Part shown: piece after piece, positions 24,867 through 36,706 of the stretch | Layout of the letters: every line of letters begins with the position of its first letter | How positions within the stretch are numbered: the stretch's first letter is position 1 | Assembly: GCA_022432975.1 (NCBI GenBank) | Contig: CM039502.1 | Coordinates: 73,427,497 to 73,491,496 of the forward strand | DNA length: 64,000 nt | Origin: Begonia masoniana | Lineage: Eukaryota > Streptophyta > Magnoliopsida > Cucurbitales > Begoniaceae | Reading direction: 5' to 3' | Position numbers and translations under genes: made by a program | The notes under the pieces: model-generated | Database searches by the model: none | Seen by the model: only the letters and a program-made list of their open reading frames with translations | What the model was told of the DNA's origin: nothing

Positions 24867-26918
24867 AACAAGATTAAATGATCTCATTTAAACATGCTAT
24901 TGGTGCTCAAAAAAAATTGGACCTACATTTAACCAAGTCCTAAACAAATGCACACTTAACTTGATGCAATCAAACAAGAATTCAAAACATAATTTTCAAG
25001 CATGGTCAACAGAATTCCCTATTTCTATTTTAACATGCAAGTTTTATGCTTATCATCCTAGCATTTATCAATACATCAAAAAAATTTAAAACAAGAAACT
25101 ACTAAACAAATGATGCATGCAAAATATTAAGCAAAACAAAATTATAAAACATGAATAAATAGATTTCCCTAGCTCCATTTTTAACATGTAATTTGCTTCA
25201 AGTTTATCTTCCTAGCAATGCCAATCAACGCATCAACTAAGATCTTTAAACATAGTTGAAACAAGAGGCAAAATATGTCCATAACATTTTGGATGCCCTT
25301 AAAGACACAAACAGAACACATGAAATACCAAAAACAGCAACAAAACACAAACAAAACCAGAATTTGAACAATAAAATAGAACCCAATTAATCTTAACCAT
25401 TTCCAAATCATGCTCAGCATTTCACAAGAGATTTTAATCATTAGAAGTTAATATATAAGATGGTGCATTCACTCACAAATAACTCATTAATGGTCACCAT
25501 CATAAACAGCAAGAAAATTATGCAAATAACTAGGAAGTAGTGGAGAAAACACAGCAACTAGTTTGAAGAAAACAGTTGGTAGATTGATCCAAAAATCACA
25601 GCAAAACAGCCTCAAAGTTTCATGCATCTTTAACGAGTAGATTCTTAACCAAAGTTTGATATAATAGCTCAAAAATCTTGCCCCTAAACTTCAGTGTATA
25701 ATATAGATGCTTGGTGAAAGAAAACAGAGCATATATATTAACAAAGTTCACATACATACATGCTTTTCGGTTTTTACAAGAAAAGAATGATAAATACTTA
25801 ACCAAGAAAACAGTAAGATATATATATGACTCTAGGTGATAAACTTTCATGCTCAAACTCTAAACAGATAATAAGTATGCTGGATAAATGGGTATGCAAC
25901 ACAGAAGAAAAACCCAGCAAGGAATCTAGAAAATGTTGATTAACAACCATTAAAAACAGCAAGCAAAATGTATTGAATTTCCACCATAAAATTTAGCAAG
26001 CTGAATTAGAGTTATAGGTAATGTTAAACAGAATTAAACAGGTCATAGCACCATAGAAAGTTCAGCGTATAACAATGGTTTGAAACAGAATTTCAATCGG
26101 GTTATAAGTAGGTACAGAAAACCAGAAAAAGAGAGAGCAATTCAACAGCAAAATGGATTGATAATTTAGCTAGTCATGCTGCCGATTTTAATAGTTTGTT
26201 AGCTCAAAATTCTTTACATGATCTGGGTAGTCTTAGCACAAAAATTTCAGAACACAATCCTCAAACAACAGATTCAAGAGCAGCAGGAACAAAAGCAAAA
26301 ATCAAAACCAGAAAAAAATATGACAGCAACACACAAACCAGAGGAACAGTTTGAGACCAACAGAATTCATGTAGTAACCGATATTCTATGAAGCTCATAA
26401 TTCATGTTTTAAAGACACAACATGTTGGTGTAAAATATCAGATAGATATGCTGGAGCATTAACACGAAAACAGGAGATAACATATCATTTTAGAGTTTTG
26501 GTTCTCGCACAAGTGGGCATTCTGGAAATGAAACAGAAAAGATTATAGAAACAGAGACATAAAACCCGACAACTAAAACAGAAACAAGAATTCAAACACT
26601 GAATTTTCTAAACAGAACAGACTGAACACTAACATGCTGACACTAAGAGACTAAAATGAAACAAAGATACAGAAACGTGCTGGAACATTTGATGATGTTA
26701 CAGAACAGCAAAATAAAATAGAAACAAGGCACAGAGGAAACACACAAAGAACAGAACTAAATCACAAAACCAAAGACTAAAACAGCAAGCGTGGAATGCT
26801 ACTTGGGCAGACACTAAACAGAAACAATTCCTAAACTAAGCATGCTGACAAAAGACAAAAACAAATAAACAAGAACAGAACGTAAAACAGAGGAAACAAA
26901 ACTCAATCACCAGGTTGA

Positions 26919-26930
26919 GCTCTGATACCA
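26919..26930 (-). other. Primer-binding site of the LARD
   Basis: The minus strand reads TGGTATCAGAGC, the 12-base complement of the initiator Met tRNA 3' end, two bases inside the 5' LTR. Confidence 0.95.
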
Positions 26931-26932
26931 CT

Positions 26933-28131
26933 TGATGGACTTCTGGGACCTAAGACGCGTGCGGAAGACTACATTAAACAGCAAGCTTCGGTGTTCTTTG
27001 GAGAAACCAAAGAACACTCCAAACAATCGCTAAAAACAGAGGAGAAACCAAAAATTGCGTAGGAGATGAGAAATTGATACCAGTCGAAACGGAGAGGTGG
27101 GTGAGTTGGGTAACGCCTCAGAAAAGGTCGTTTGGATTGAAGGGAGCGCTGTGGAGGAGATGGAAGGCGAAAGGGACCCAAATCGGCCGAAAGGTGTTCC
27201 CTGTACCTTCGGCGAAGAGCTCCACCGTGATGGGAGGAGTGCTTCAACAACTAGGCTGCCCTACGCGTAGTGCTTCGTCCTCAGAAGAGACCGAGGGAAA
27301 TGGAAATGAAGACCCGTGGCTGGTCCAAAGGCAGTGCGATGCGCGCAGCTCTGCGCCTTTGGGAAGAAGTCCCTCGTTGCCGAGGAGAAATCACAGCTTA
27401 AGGGCACGGGTTTCCTCCTTCCTCCTTTTCGACTCCAGCTCTTGGCAGTGGGAGAGAAGGCAAGGGTGAGAGTACCTCTAAGCAACCGTGAAGCTTGAGG
27501 CACAATTTGGTGGTCATCCATGGCGACTCGCGCCGATGAATACCGTGGGAAAAACCCACACGGAGGATGCTCCGAACAAGAAGAAACTCTTCTGTAAATT
27601 CCAAATATTGATGATGAAAAACTGATTACAAATAACCTAAGGAGAAGTTTAAATATCCAGGGGAAGGCTTCGGGAGAAGGCAGGAGAAGAGAAGAAGGAA
27701 AGAGCCGTTGGAGATGCTTTCTTCAGAAATGTAGCCGTTGTGCTTGGCCACGTCAGCAGCTGGTTCCAGAAATGGCAAGCTCCTTGGTCAAGCCCCTTTG
27801 TAGGTTGGGTCAACTCCTTTGGGTGTCCTTGTTCACTTCAAATTTTCTAAACCTAAACAATTTAACCAAATAATCTAATAAATAAATTGGCTACAAGTGG
27901 CCAATAAATAAGGTTTAAGAAAAATCTATAGTGTCCTAAACTTAAAAACAAATAAAGAGCTCGTTTACAAAATTTGATAAAGGGAAGACAAATTCCCCCT
28001 TCTTTTAATCATTCCAAGCTTTGAGAGACAATTTTCCTACAACATTCCACAAGTCCATTAGATAAATAGAATAGATAACATAAATACATACCTTGACTTG
28101 TGTTTAACGGATCGGGGTCGTGGGCATATCA
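26933..28131 (-). repeat. 5' LTR of the LARD
   Basis: It is 1199 bp and near-identical to 20020-21218. The TSD CAACT follows at 28132-28136. Confidence 0.93.
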
Positions 28132-28880
28132 CAACTTACCCACAAACCCACCAGACTCACCACCTACATACAGCCGTTCCACAATCCCCACAAGGCTCAC
28201 TACCCACGTACAACTATCTCACATCCTTCCCGAGGCCCACCACATACATACGACTGTCCCACAACCCTCACCAGGCTCACTGCCTACATACAACCGTCCC
28301 ACAACCCTCACAAAGCTCACTGCCTACTCACAACTTACCCCCACATACGTACGACTGTCCCACAACCCTCACCAGGCTCACTGCCTACATACAACCGTCC
28401 CACAACCCTCACAAAACTCACTGCCTACTCACAACTTACCCCCACATACGTACGACTGTCCCACAACCCTCACCAAGCTCACTGCCTACATACAACCGTC
28501 CCACAACCCTCACAAAGCTCACTGCCTACTCACAACTTACCCCCACATACGTACGACTGTCCCACAACCCTCACCAGGCTCACTGCCTACATACAACCGT
28601 CCCACAACCCTCACAAAGCTCACTGCCTACTCACAACTTACCCCACATACGTAGCACTGTTCCACAACCCTCACCAGGCTAACTGCCTACATACAACCGT
28701 CCCACAACCCTCACAAAGCTCACTACCTACTCACAACTTACCCCCACATACGTACGACTATCCCACAACCCTCACCAGGCTCACTGCCTACATACAACCG
28801 TCCCACAACCCTCACAAAGCTCACTGCCTACTCACAACTTACCCCCACATATGTACGACTGTCCCATCACATACACATCT
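28132..28880. repeat. 101-bp tandem array
   Basis: The word ACGACTGTCCCACAACCCTC recurs at 28352, 28452, 28553, 28653, 28754 and 28855 (100-101 bp apart). Each unit also contains CTCACTGCCTACATACAACC. All three plus frames stay open across the array (184-254 residues) because 101 is not a multiple of three and stops are absent. These are not genes. Confidence 0.95.
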
Positions 28881-28899
28881 ATGATCCTTAACTTGCTTA

Positions 28900-29400
28900 C
28901 CTCCTCCGGCCCGAGTCTCACTCAGAATTCGCGGAGCACATCACCTCCGGCCCTAGTCCCACTCGGAATTCGCAGAGCACATCACCTCTGGCCCGAGTCC
29001 CACTCGAAATTTGCGGAGCACATCACCTCAGGCCCGAGTCCCACTCGAAATTTGCGGAGCACCTTACCCCCGGCCCGAGTCCCACTCGGAATTCACGGAG
29101 CACCTCTCCCCCGGCCTGAGTCCCACTCGGAATTCGTGGAGTACATCACCTCCGGCCCGAGTCCCACTCGGAATTTGCAGAGCACACCACCTCCGGCCCG
29201 AGTCCCACTCGAAATTCGCGGAGTACATCACCTCCGGCCCAAGTCCCACGCGGAATTCGCGGAGCACACCACCTCTGGCCCGAGTCCCACTCGGAATTCG
29301 CAGAGCACACCACCTCCGGCCTTAGTCCCACTCGGAATTCGTGGAGCATACCACCTCCGGCCCGAGTCCCACTCGAAATTCGTGGAGCACCTCTCATTTA
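28900..29400. repeat. 41-bp tandem array, about 12 units
   Basis: Units start CCGGCCCGAGTCCCACTCGG, then AATTCGCGGAGCACATCAC, spaced 41 bp (28906, 28947, 28988 and so on). They are GC-rich and open in several frames on both strands. The frames of 67-198 residues here are repeat translations. Confidence 0.95.
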
Positions 29401-31910
29401 GACTACTGAAAACGTGTTTACGACTCACAACATGCAACCAACTGTGATATAGGCCCTTCTGGGCGACTCTCAAGCATTACACCCACACTACTACTTACCT
29501 GTCATCCTATCTCGCTGAGGATACTCGGTTACCTGTCCACCTACGGCTCTACCTACAACAAATATTCACACTTTATTAAATCAAGCTAACATTCACCCAC
29601 TTACTCTCAAACTACTATCCCTAGCATAATTCAACTAAAACCTAATTAAACGGGCCACTAATTTGGGTTCGGTAAAAACCGACCCAAAACTTCCAACGTG
29701 CATAACTTTTGCGTCGGATATCGGAATCGAACAATTTCAGTGGCCACGTACTCCTCTAATAGTCTATTTTAACATGCCAAAATGAATTTTAAAACGAATG
29801 ACCGTAGCTAGGTCAAAATGGCAAAAACCCGAACTGCCCCTTAACCCAGAATTTCCCCTTTTTTTAATTTTTCATCAATTCTCATCCAATTCCTTACCAA
29901 TCTATCCCCCTCATGCCTAATTAATATAAACTAACCGAAATTCAGAGGCTACACACAGAAAACCCGAAATGCCCAAATCGGGCTTACTGAATTTCGCCCA
30001 AATTGGGCTCCTCACGGCCAGGCAACTAAAGCCGGCCTAATGTCCGGTAATCCCGTGCCAAGACCACCCAAAAACGGCCGGTGATTGGAGCCAAATCGGG
30101 CTCGTCACCGTCGGCCACGACAGAATCGAAAACAGGGCAAGAATAGGGCTTACCGTTCGGTTTGTGCGCGGAGACTGGCCGGAAATCGCACGTCGCCGTC
30201 GTCTGGCCGGAGAGCGCCGAAAACCGCCGGTGGTTGCTAGGCCGATCATCGCTCCTCCCTCATCTCCGTCTCCCCTGCTCCTCTCGGCGTCGAGCTCGAA
30301 CAGAATGGCGAATGCCATTCTGTTATTTTATTTTATTAATAATAATAATAATAATAATCAATAATAATTTCTATTAAAACATTAATAAACATCATTACTG
30401 TTTCGCCCTCCCGTGTTTTCGACCATTTCAATTTGCGTTAAATCTCGTTCTTAATTTATAACCCACGGCTTAATTTCATTGCGCACACCCGAATCTAAAT
30501 TAAGAAATCATTTATTTCCACCGAATTTATTCACTTTTCTTTTAATTTAATTAAAACAACCATTTTATTAACCAACCACCTTATCCTTTTATTTCTCTCT
30601 AATTTTCCTTTCTAACTTAGATAAATCCTAAGATCCATAACTTAAATAAATTCTCAGGTGTTACAGGTTATTGTAGAAATAAATGTAAATGAATTTTGTA
30701 TAGAATAAAACAGAAGAAAAGGGTGAAGGGTGGAAGCCTTCACGTTGAAGGTATTTAAAGGATTATGAATGTTGAAAAGTCAAGGAAATTTAGAATCAAT
30801 AGAAAGAAAGAAAAGAAAAGTGAGCAAATGAATGAAAAGTTGAATGATTAGATGGTTGAAAAGTCAAAGAATAATATTAACCAATTAAATTAATGAGATG
30901 GCTTAAGAGAAGCCTTTCCACGTTGGAAGGCATGAACAAAAAGTGGAAGGGGGTTACTTTGTAAAATAAGGAAGTTTGTGGGTGTAATGGAAAAGAGGAA
31001 AAAGGTGTGATATTTTAATAGTTGGATGGTTAAAGAGTAAAGGTCAAAAATTTCTCTTTTCCTCCTCCTTCCACGAGAATTGCAGCTTTCTTCTAGGGTT
31101 TCTTCATCTTCTCCTTTTCAATTTTTGGCAAGGAAGCAAGGTAAATTTAAATGGGTTTTATGTTGGATACCTTTAGGTGTTGATTGTTGATGTTTTATTG
31201 AGTTTTTGGTGAGATTTTGTTATGGTTTGGAAACCCTAAAGGGAGGACTCCGAATTCTTGAGTTTCTTGCTGGTTTTCTCTCTAATGTTTGATGGTTTAA
31301 GCTTAGGATAGGTTAATTAGGTTATTTATAAGGTTAAATTAGAGTTTTGGTGGAAGTTAGTAAAAATCAGTTTTTGGAAACATTGATGCCCGATTCTGTT
31401 TTTGGTGTTTTTGGTTCGTCCATGTGTTTGGTTGTTTAAATTGATTGCTTCAATGGATAGTAGACATAGAGAGGTTTACAGAATGGGGTGGTACGTCGAA
31501 ATCTGTTGAAAAACGAGAAAGTTATGACCGTTTGAAGTTTGACGGTCAATTTTGGGTAAAAATCGGGTTTGAGTGTTTAGGTTGAAAGATTTGTGTTAGT
31601 TGATTTAGTTGAATTCTTTAGAATCCTTTGGAGTGTTACTAAGTTGAGTTTTCATTATTTTAGGTGATCAAATGTGTGATTTGGTTGGACGAAGTGGACG
31701 AGAAAGTATCGAGCAACCAGGTAAGTAGTGGACCGCTTGTGTTTTGCCTTCGGGCCTACACCATGGAACGGTAGGGAAATTGTTTGCTTGGTTGTTTATT
31801 TTATCTTTTGTTGTGCATTGTATGTGACATGCATCATGGTTTTCAAACTACGAAATACGTGTTTTGAGCATCATTTGCAAATTGTGAGGCAATGTAAAGA
31901 TATGTGAGGC

Positions 31911-32100
31911 AATGTGTTTGTGTGAGTCACCTCGTCGCGAATTAGTGTCTGAAAGTATGACAGTTTCGGGAGGTGTTTGTGTGAGTCACCTCGTCGTGAA
32001 TTAGTGTCTGAAAGTATGACAGTTTCGGGAGGTGTCTGTGTGAGTCACCTCGTCGCGAATTAGTGTCTGAAAGTATGACAGTTCGGGAGGTGTCTCTCAG
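31911..32100 (+). repeat. 60-bp tandem repeat, 3 units, in LTR2
   Basis: Each unit contains GTGAGTCACCTCGTCGCG and AGTGTCTGAAAGTATGACAG. LTR3 has four units. Confidence 0.9.
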
Positions 32101-32960
32101 TGAGTTGATAATGAACGAGGTTCATTGATCGACGTGGGAGAAGATCATGTATGGCCGTCCCGTGTGTGAACACGATGTGTGCCTCGGATCTGGCTCTGAG
32201 TGGTCAACGCGTGACCATCCTGTTAGGATAGGTATCCGCTTGACGCACAAGTGAAAGTGTTGAGTAATGAAACAAGAACGAGTTGAACACAACCGAGAGT
32301 TAGAAACCGCATGTATTAGGGTTGTGTGTGTGGGTTGTTTGTGCAGTGTGCATTGTGTTTTCGTATGCATTATTCCCTACTTACTAAGCATTAGGCTTAC
32401 GTTTTATGTTCCATGGTGTAGGTTTCGACCGGAGTACAGGTGAGGGCCTTGAGGAAAGCTAAGAGTGGGACGCAGTTAGTGATGTACGGGGCATGCCGGT
32501 GCAGGCAGTTGTTGGGGCGCCTCGACCATGGTCTTCGGGGAATGTGGGGCTTTATATTTTGGTAGTTTATTGTTAATGTCTGGTTGTAGAAATGATGGGA
32601 ATGTGTTACCCTGTATTGTGGGTTTTCTTCATTTTGGTTAATTGTTGGAGATTTTGTAGGTTGGTTAGATGGTTAGGACTATTCTGGATTGGTTGGGATT
32701 GGATGTTATGCAGGTACCTAGCATTTTGGAGGCGCCATTTTCAGGCGTTACCTTGTCGAAATTTTCGGGAAGGACGCCGTGGTGCTAAAAGGTTAGGATT
32801 AAGGGAAATTAGTGAGTTTAGGCAGCTAGGTACGACGTAAGAGAGCTGCGGGAGATTTAATTTTAAATTCTGCAGTGTCTGATTTTTTTTAAAAATTATT
32901 GGGGGTTAAAGTGAGCCAAGTAGCGCACCGAGCCAGGGTGGGTTCGGGGGCGTTACAAGA

Positions 32961-32972
32961 TGGTATCAGAGC
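32961..32972 (+). other. Primer-binding site of the three-LTR element
   Basis: TGGTATCAGAGC lies three bases after the end of LTR2, complementary to initiator Met tRNA. LTR2 therefore acts as the 5' LTR of the second unit. Confidence 0.95.
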
Positions 32973-33117
32973 AAAATGGTCGAGTCGTTCAAAGGATTAC
33001 CCGACAATGTCGGCCGCCGTGCAACGTGCTTCACCGACTGTAAGTATTTCTTTCCTTTTTAGTTGAGTTATTAACTAAGATTAGATTGTTTAAACCTTTG
33101 TACAGGATTAGACCAAA

Positions 33118-34148
33118 ATGCCAAGGAACCAAAGACAACCAGAGCGACCTAGAAGTGAACTTGATGAATCAGTCAAACTTCTTATTGAATTGGTCAGTAA
33201 GCAGGCGGAGATGGTTGGGAGGCAAGGTGAATTGGTTGAATCGCTGTTAGGTCAGGGAGGACCGGGAAATGTTGGAGCTAGTTCTAGTGGAGAGAGATTT
33301 CGGGGATTGAACCCTCCGGCATTTGAAGGTTGTTTGACAGATCCGACAACTACTGAAAGTTGGATATGCACGATTGAGAATATGTTTAATGTCGCTGAAG
33401 TAGAGGAAGAAAATAAGGTGAAGTGTGCAACATTCCACCTAGCTACAGATGCCCAAAGCTGGTGGGAGACGGTGAAGGCTACCACAGAGGCTCATACTAT
33501 GACATGGAAAGAGTTCAAGGAGTTGTTTTTCGACAAATATTACAACAAGACATTCCAAGCTGCTAAGCGTAAGGAATTCATGGCATTAAAGCAAACAGGA
33601 TCGGTAGGGGAGTATATTCAGCAGTTTGAATCGTTGTCCCAATTTGCCAGTCACCTAGTTAGTCGGGAAGGAGACAAAATATTTCAATTTGTGCAGGGCT
33701 TGAAGCCCGAGATTGAGATGCTGGTAAAGACATTCGGAGTTGAAGGAATACCATTTAATTGAGTGGTAGCCAAGGCCTTAGAGGTGGAGGAAGCTGCTGG
33801 TAAGTTGATTAAACCGGCAGAAGTTCTGGGTCAAATATTCACGGGAATTACAGGTCAGATGAACAGTGTTGGATCATCTTCTCAGTTTCAAGGAACTAAA
33901 AGGCTGAGAGATAATTTAAATGACCAAAGAGAAGCGGAGAAGCCGCGAAAGCAGCAAAGGAGAAGTTTTCTGAAATGTCTCAAATGTTTGAAATATCATC
34001 CAGGAGAGTGCGGTCAGTATGAGGGAAGATGTTTTAATTGTTTTGGAGCTGACCATATTGCCCGAGATTGTCCAAAGCCAAAGACCAACCTGTGTTTCCA
34101 TTGCAATGAGTCTGGGCACATAGCTAAGAATTGTCCTATAGGAACGAA
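33118..34148 (+). pseudogene. gag: gag of the chromovirus-like element (one stop, then disrupted)
   Basis: The frame opens with MPRNQRQPERPRSELDES and contains the Ty3-type capsid core: PPAFEG near residue 63, SWWETV near 120, and TWKEFKELFFDKYY near 135. After an in-frame TGA at 33760-33762 the same frame resumes and encodes two CCHC zinc knuckles (CFNCFGADHIARDC and CFHCNESGHIAKNC), preceded by a third cysteine/histidine group. Gag would form the virus-like particle, and the knuckles would bind the genomic RNA. Just after the second knuckle a solo LTR is inserted (TSD ACGAA). Beyond it the frame is lost and no protease, reverse transcriptase or integrase follows. The rest of the frame is well preserved, so the stop may be recent. 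Confidence 0.9.
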
Positions 34149-35993
34149 TGTAACACCCGAGAATTTTCTATTGCGTGCGTAACTTATGATTAGACGTACT
34201 AGGAGGGTTTAGTTATTCTAGGGTGTTGTTTTGTTTTGAAGTGTATTAGAAGAAGTGAAATTGGAGAGTTTGACAAGTCCAACTTATTGTGATTGGTGGA
34301 GAGGTGGAGAAGTGAGGTTTGAAAAGTCTAACACTTTATACCAAGTTGACTTAGTAAAATTGGTTGAATTAATGGTGTTTTATGGATGACTTTGGCGTTG
34401 AATTTAAAGAGAGTAAGTGAGAGAGAGAGTTTGAAATGTCAAACTTTTGGGATTGGTTGAAATTGGTGTTTGAAAGTCAAACAACCAATGGTAAAATTGT
34501 GTGAATGAATGAATAAAATAATGGTGAATTTTGGTATCTTTGGCGTTGGAAATGCAATGGGAATGAAGGGCTTTGTGGTAATTTACTTGGAGTTATTAAA
34601 TGGTTATTAATTAAAGGATTTAAAAAAGAGAGAAAGATAGATTTTTTTCATTCATTTTCTCCCTCTTCATCGTGCTTCTCTCTCATTCCTCCATAGCCGA
34701 TCCTTGCCTCCCTCTTTCTTCCTTTCTTCAAGTGATTTCAAGGTAAGTTTACATGGGTTTTGATTTGCATAGCTTTTGATGAAGTTTGAGAGTGTTTTTG
34801 GGAGTTTTAGTTGAATTTTAAGAATGTTGGAAAACCCTAGGTTAGGGATTCCGAAATTTGGTTTTTAAATGGGTGTTTTCCTTCCATTTTTGATGATTTA
34901 GTTGTTGGATGGGTTAGTTTAAATGATTTATGGAGTTAGATTAAAGATTGGAAGTAAATTGGGGAAAAATCGGTTTTATGAGTTTGATGGCCGATTCTGT
35001 CTTTGTACATTTCGGAGAGGCTAAGCTGTGTATTTGGTTAATTCAAGCATTTCAATGGATAGTAGACGTGTAGAGCTTTCCGAGTTGGGGTGGCACGTCG
35101 AATTCCGTTAAAAAACGAGAAAGTTATGGCCGTTTAAAGTTGGACGTTGGTAATTTGTACAAAAACCGGATTTTGGTGTTTAGATGTGAGAGTTATTTAG
35201 TTGTTGGTTAGTTTTAGGGTTAAGAATATTTTTAGAATTGTATTGGTAACTTATTACGTGAAGTTTCATTATTTAGGTCGTCGAGCGTGTGAATTGGACA
35301 GTGAAAGTAAGCCAGTGGAAACCGAGCATCCAGGTAAGTGCATTGTGTTAGGTTGATTGCATCGGGTTGTCGCATGTGTATGCCCTACTTGCTAAGCATT
35401 AGGCTTATGTTTTTGTGTTCTGTGGTGTAGGTGACGGAGCATTCTCAGGTGAGCTCGAGAGTGAGGATCAGGACTAGGAGCAGTCGGGGATCCACGGAGC
35501 TCGCCGGTGCAGGCTATTTGTCGGGGCGCTTCGACCTGATTCTTGGGGGTATTTTGGTAGTTGATTGAGTAGTTATGTTTTGTGGTGGATTTTGGTTGGA
35601 GTTGGTGGTTGTATGTCTATTTTGTGGTTTGATATTTGGGGTGTGAATTGTATGGGAGTTTTGGGTTTTGTGGTGGATTTGTATGGATTTTTATTTTGTA
35701 TTTGAAGATATTTTGATTAGTTTAGTTAGTATGGTTTGATGTTTATAGAATTAGGTGATACTGGTTGGAATTGTGATTTTAAATGTGTTTGTTTTTCAGG
35801 TTTTGGATTTTAAACTTTTAGCCGTTATATTGCCGATTTTTTTTAAATCAATAACGTCGGGTTACTTTCGCTGTTTTTATTATTAATCGTTTTAAGTCGA
35901 AAATTCTACGAAAATTGTTTAAACAACGTTTTAAACGCGGGGTTGGTTAGCAAAGTAGCGTACCGAGCCAGGGCGGGTTCGGGGGTCGTTACA
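34149..35993 (+). mobile_element. Solo LTR inserted in gag (TSD ACGAA)
   Basis: It is flanked by ACGAA (34144-34148 and 35994-35998). It starts TGTAACACCCGAGAATTTTC and ends GGGGGTCGTTACA, 1845 bp. Its termini resemble those of the solo LTR at 11001-13471 and, more weakly, LTR2/LTR3. No ORF. Confidence 0.92.
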
Positions 35994-36706
35994 ACGAAGA
36001 GTCAGACTAAAACAACACGCCGGATTTAATCATGATCTCAGGTATGGTACTTGTAGTTCAATGGCTGTTTTTTTTTTTTATTGATAGACTGGGATGTGTT
36101 GTACATTTTGGTGATAGTGGTTTCGTAGTAAAGTTAGGTAATTAAAGTTAGCTTGATGTTGATTGGTAGGGTACTGTTAGGACTCTAGTAAGGGAAAAAG
36201 TAATGGCATGAGGGCAATTTAAGGCCGTTGATTTCGATAAGTACTTCATCCGAACAGTTTGAACTAATAAGATGAATAAGGTTGCTCTATTGTAGCAAAC
36301 TAGATCGGTGGCCGAGAATTGAAGTTGGAAGTATTCGAAGGAGTTTCGTGGTAGTGTGTGCGAGATATGATCGGACCGATATTTTATGGTAATGAAAAAG
36401 GTTAGATCTCCACGGATTGTCAAATGTTAAATCAGAGGACCTGCAAGAGTAGTACTAGGAATAAGGACTTGGAAAGGTGGAGAAATTTGGATGGACGCTC
36501 TGAGAGAAAAACTTAAAAGGAAGTTTACGTTAGAGAATTTTATAAGTTAATGGATAAAGAAATCCTCATTGAATAAGAATATTGAGCAAAATAAATTTTG
36601 GGGATATTGATTTTTCGAGAGAGTTATGACTGGAATAGAAGTGAGATAAATTTAGTGTAGTGAAGGATGTTAGTCTAGGTAACAAGGTGGAGGATGAGAT
36701 AGTAAC
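35994..36706 (+). other. Non-coding internal sequence after gag
   Basis: This is where pol should begin. I see only scattered stops in all frames and no protease, reverse transcriptase, RNase H or integrase motif. A T-run lies near 36069. Confidence 0.6.

Larger units (their letters stand above)
21219..26932 (-). other. Non-coding internal domain of the LARD
   Basis: The domain is strongly strand-biased: the plus strand is A-rich with very many AACAGAA and CAGCAA words, so the element's RNA would be U-rich with UUCUGUU words. No frame longer than ~130 residues exists, and none shows a domain. Degenerate repeats occur: ~170-bp units ending in CCATTCTCGGCTATAC (about 22550-23000), and units with TTAACATGCAAGTTTT-like words (about 23440, 25030 and 25180). 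Confidence 0.85.
20020..28131 (-). mobile_element. Young non-coding LTR retroelement (LARD type)
   Basis: Two 1199-bp LTRs (20020-21218 and 26933-28131) are flanked by the TSD CAACT (20015-20019 and 28132-28136). The only differences I noticed between the LTRs are two adjacent substitutions near 20967/27880. On the minus strand the primer-binding site TGGTATCAGAGC (26919-26930) follows the 5' LTR, and a GGGAGAGGA polypurine tract (21219-21228) precedes the 3' LTR. The 5.7-kb internal region has no gag or pol homology, so it would depend on proteins from another element. The near-identical LTRs imply that this is one of the most recent insertions in the window. Confidence 0.93.
16733..30665 (-). 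mobile_element. Solo LTR (~3.9 kb) inserted in LTR2, itself interrupted twice
   Basis: It is flanked by GGTTAT (16727-16732 and 30666-30671); LTR3 shows the empty site near 37638. On the minus strand it begins TGTAACACCTGAGAATTT and ends TTTCCGGGGCGTTACA. Removing the solo LTR at 17200-19146 and the LARD at 20020-28131 leaves about 3.9 kb. It contains tandem arrays of 101 bp and 41 bp. The interval 29401-30665 has a GC-rich stretch around 30000-30300 and a short (TAA)n, with no recognised coding domain. Confidence 0.85.
16597..32957 (+). repeat. LTR2 of the three-LTR element (present as 16597-16732 and 30666-32957)
   Basis: It starts TGTAACACCCGGG and ends GGGGCGTTACA. A solo LTR at 16733-30665 splits it (TSD GGTTAT). 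Its own length is about 2422 bp, 60 bp less than LTR3, which equals one unit of the 60-bp repeat that both contain. Confidence 0.9.

Noticed and set aside
28098..28884. Three overlapping plus-strand frames of 184-254 residues rich in Pro, Thr and His
   Set aside because: They arise from the 101-bp tandem repeat, open in all three frames.
28132..29400. Possible CRISPR-like array because of regular repeats
   Set aside because: Repeats are directly adjacent, with no unique spacers, and the sequence is clearly plant nuclear. These are LTR minisatellites.
28851..29473. Frames of 67-198 residues on both strands with repeated SPTRNS or FRVGL words
   Set aside because: They are translations of the 41-bp GC-rich tandem array.
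32122..32370. 82-residue minus-strand frame, also at 39150-39398, and an 82-residue plus frame at 32592 and 39620
   Set aside because: They are repeated because they lie in LTR2 and LTR3 of one element. No domain, and the plus frame differs between copies.
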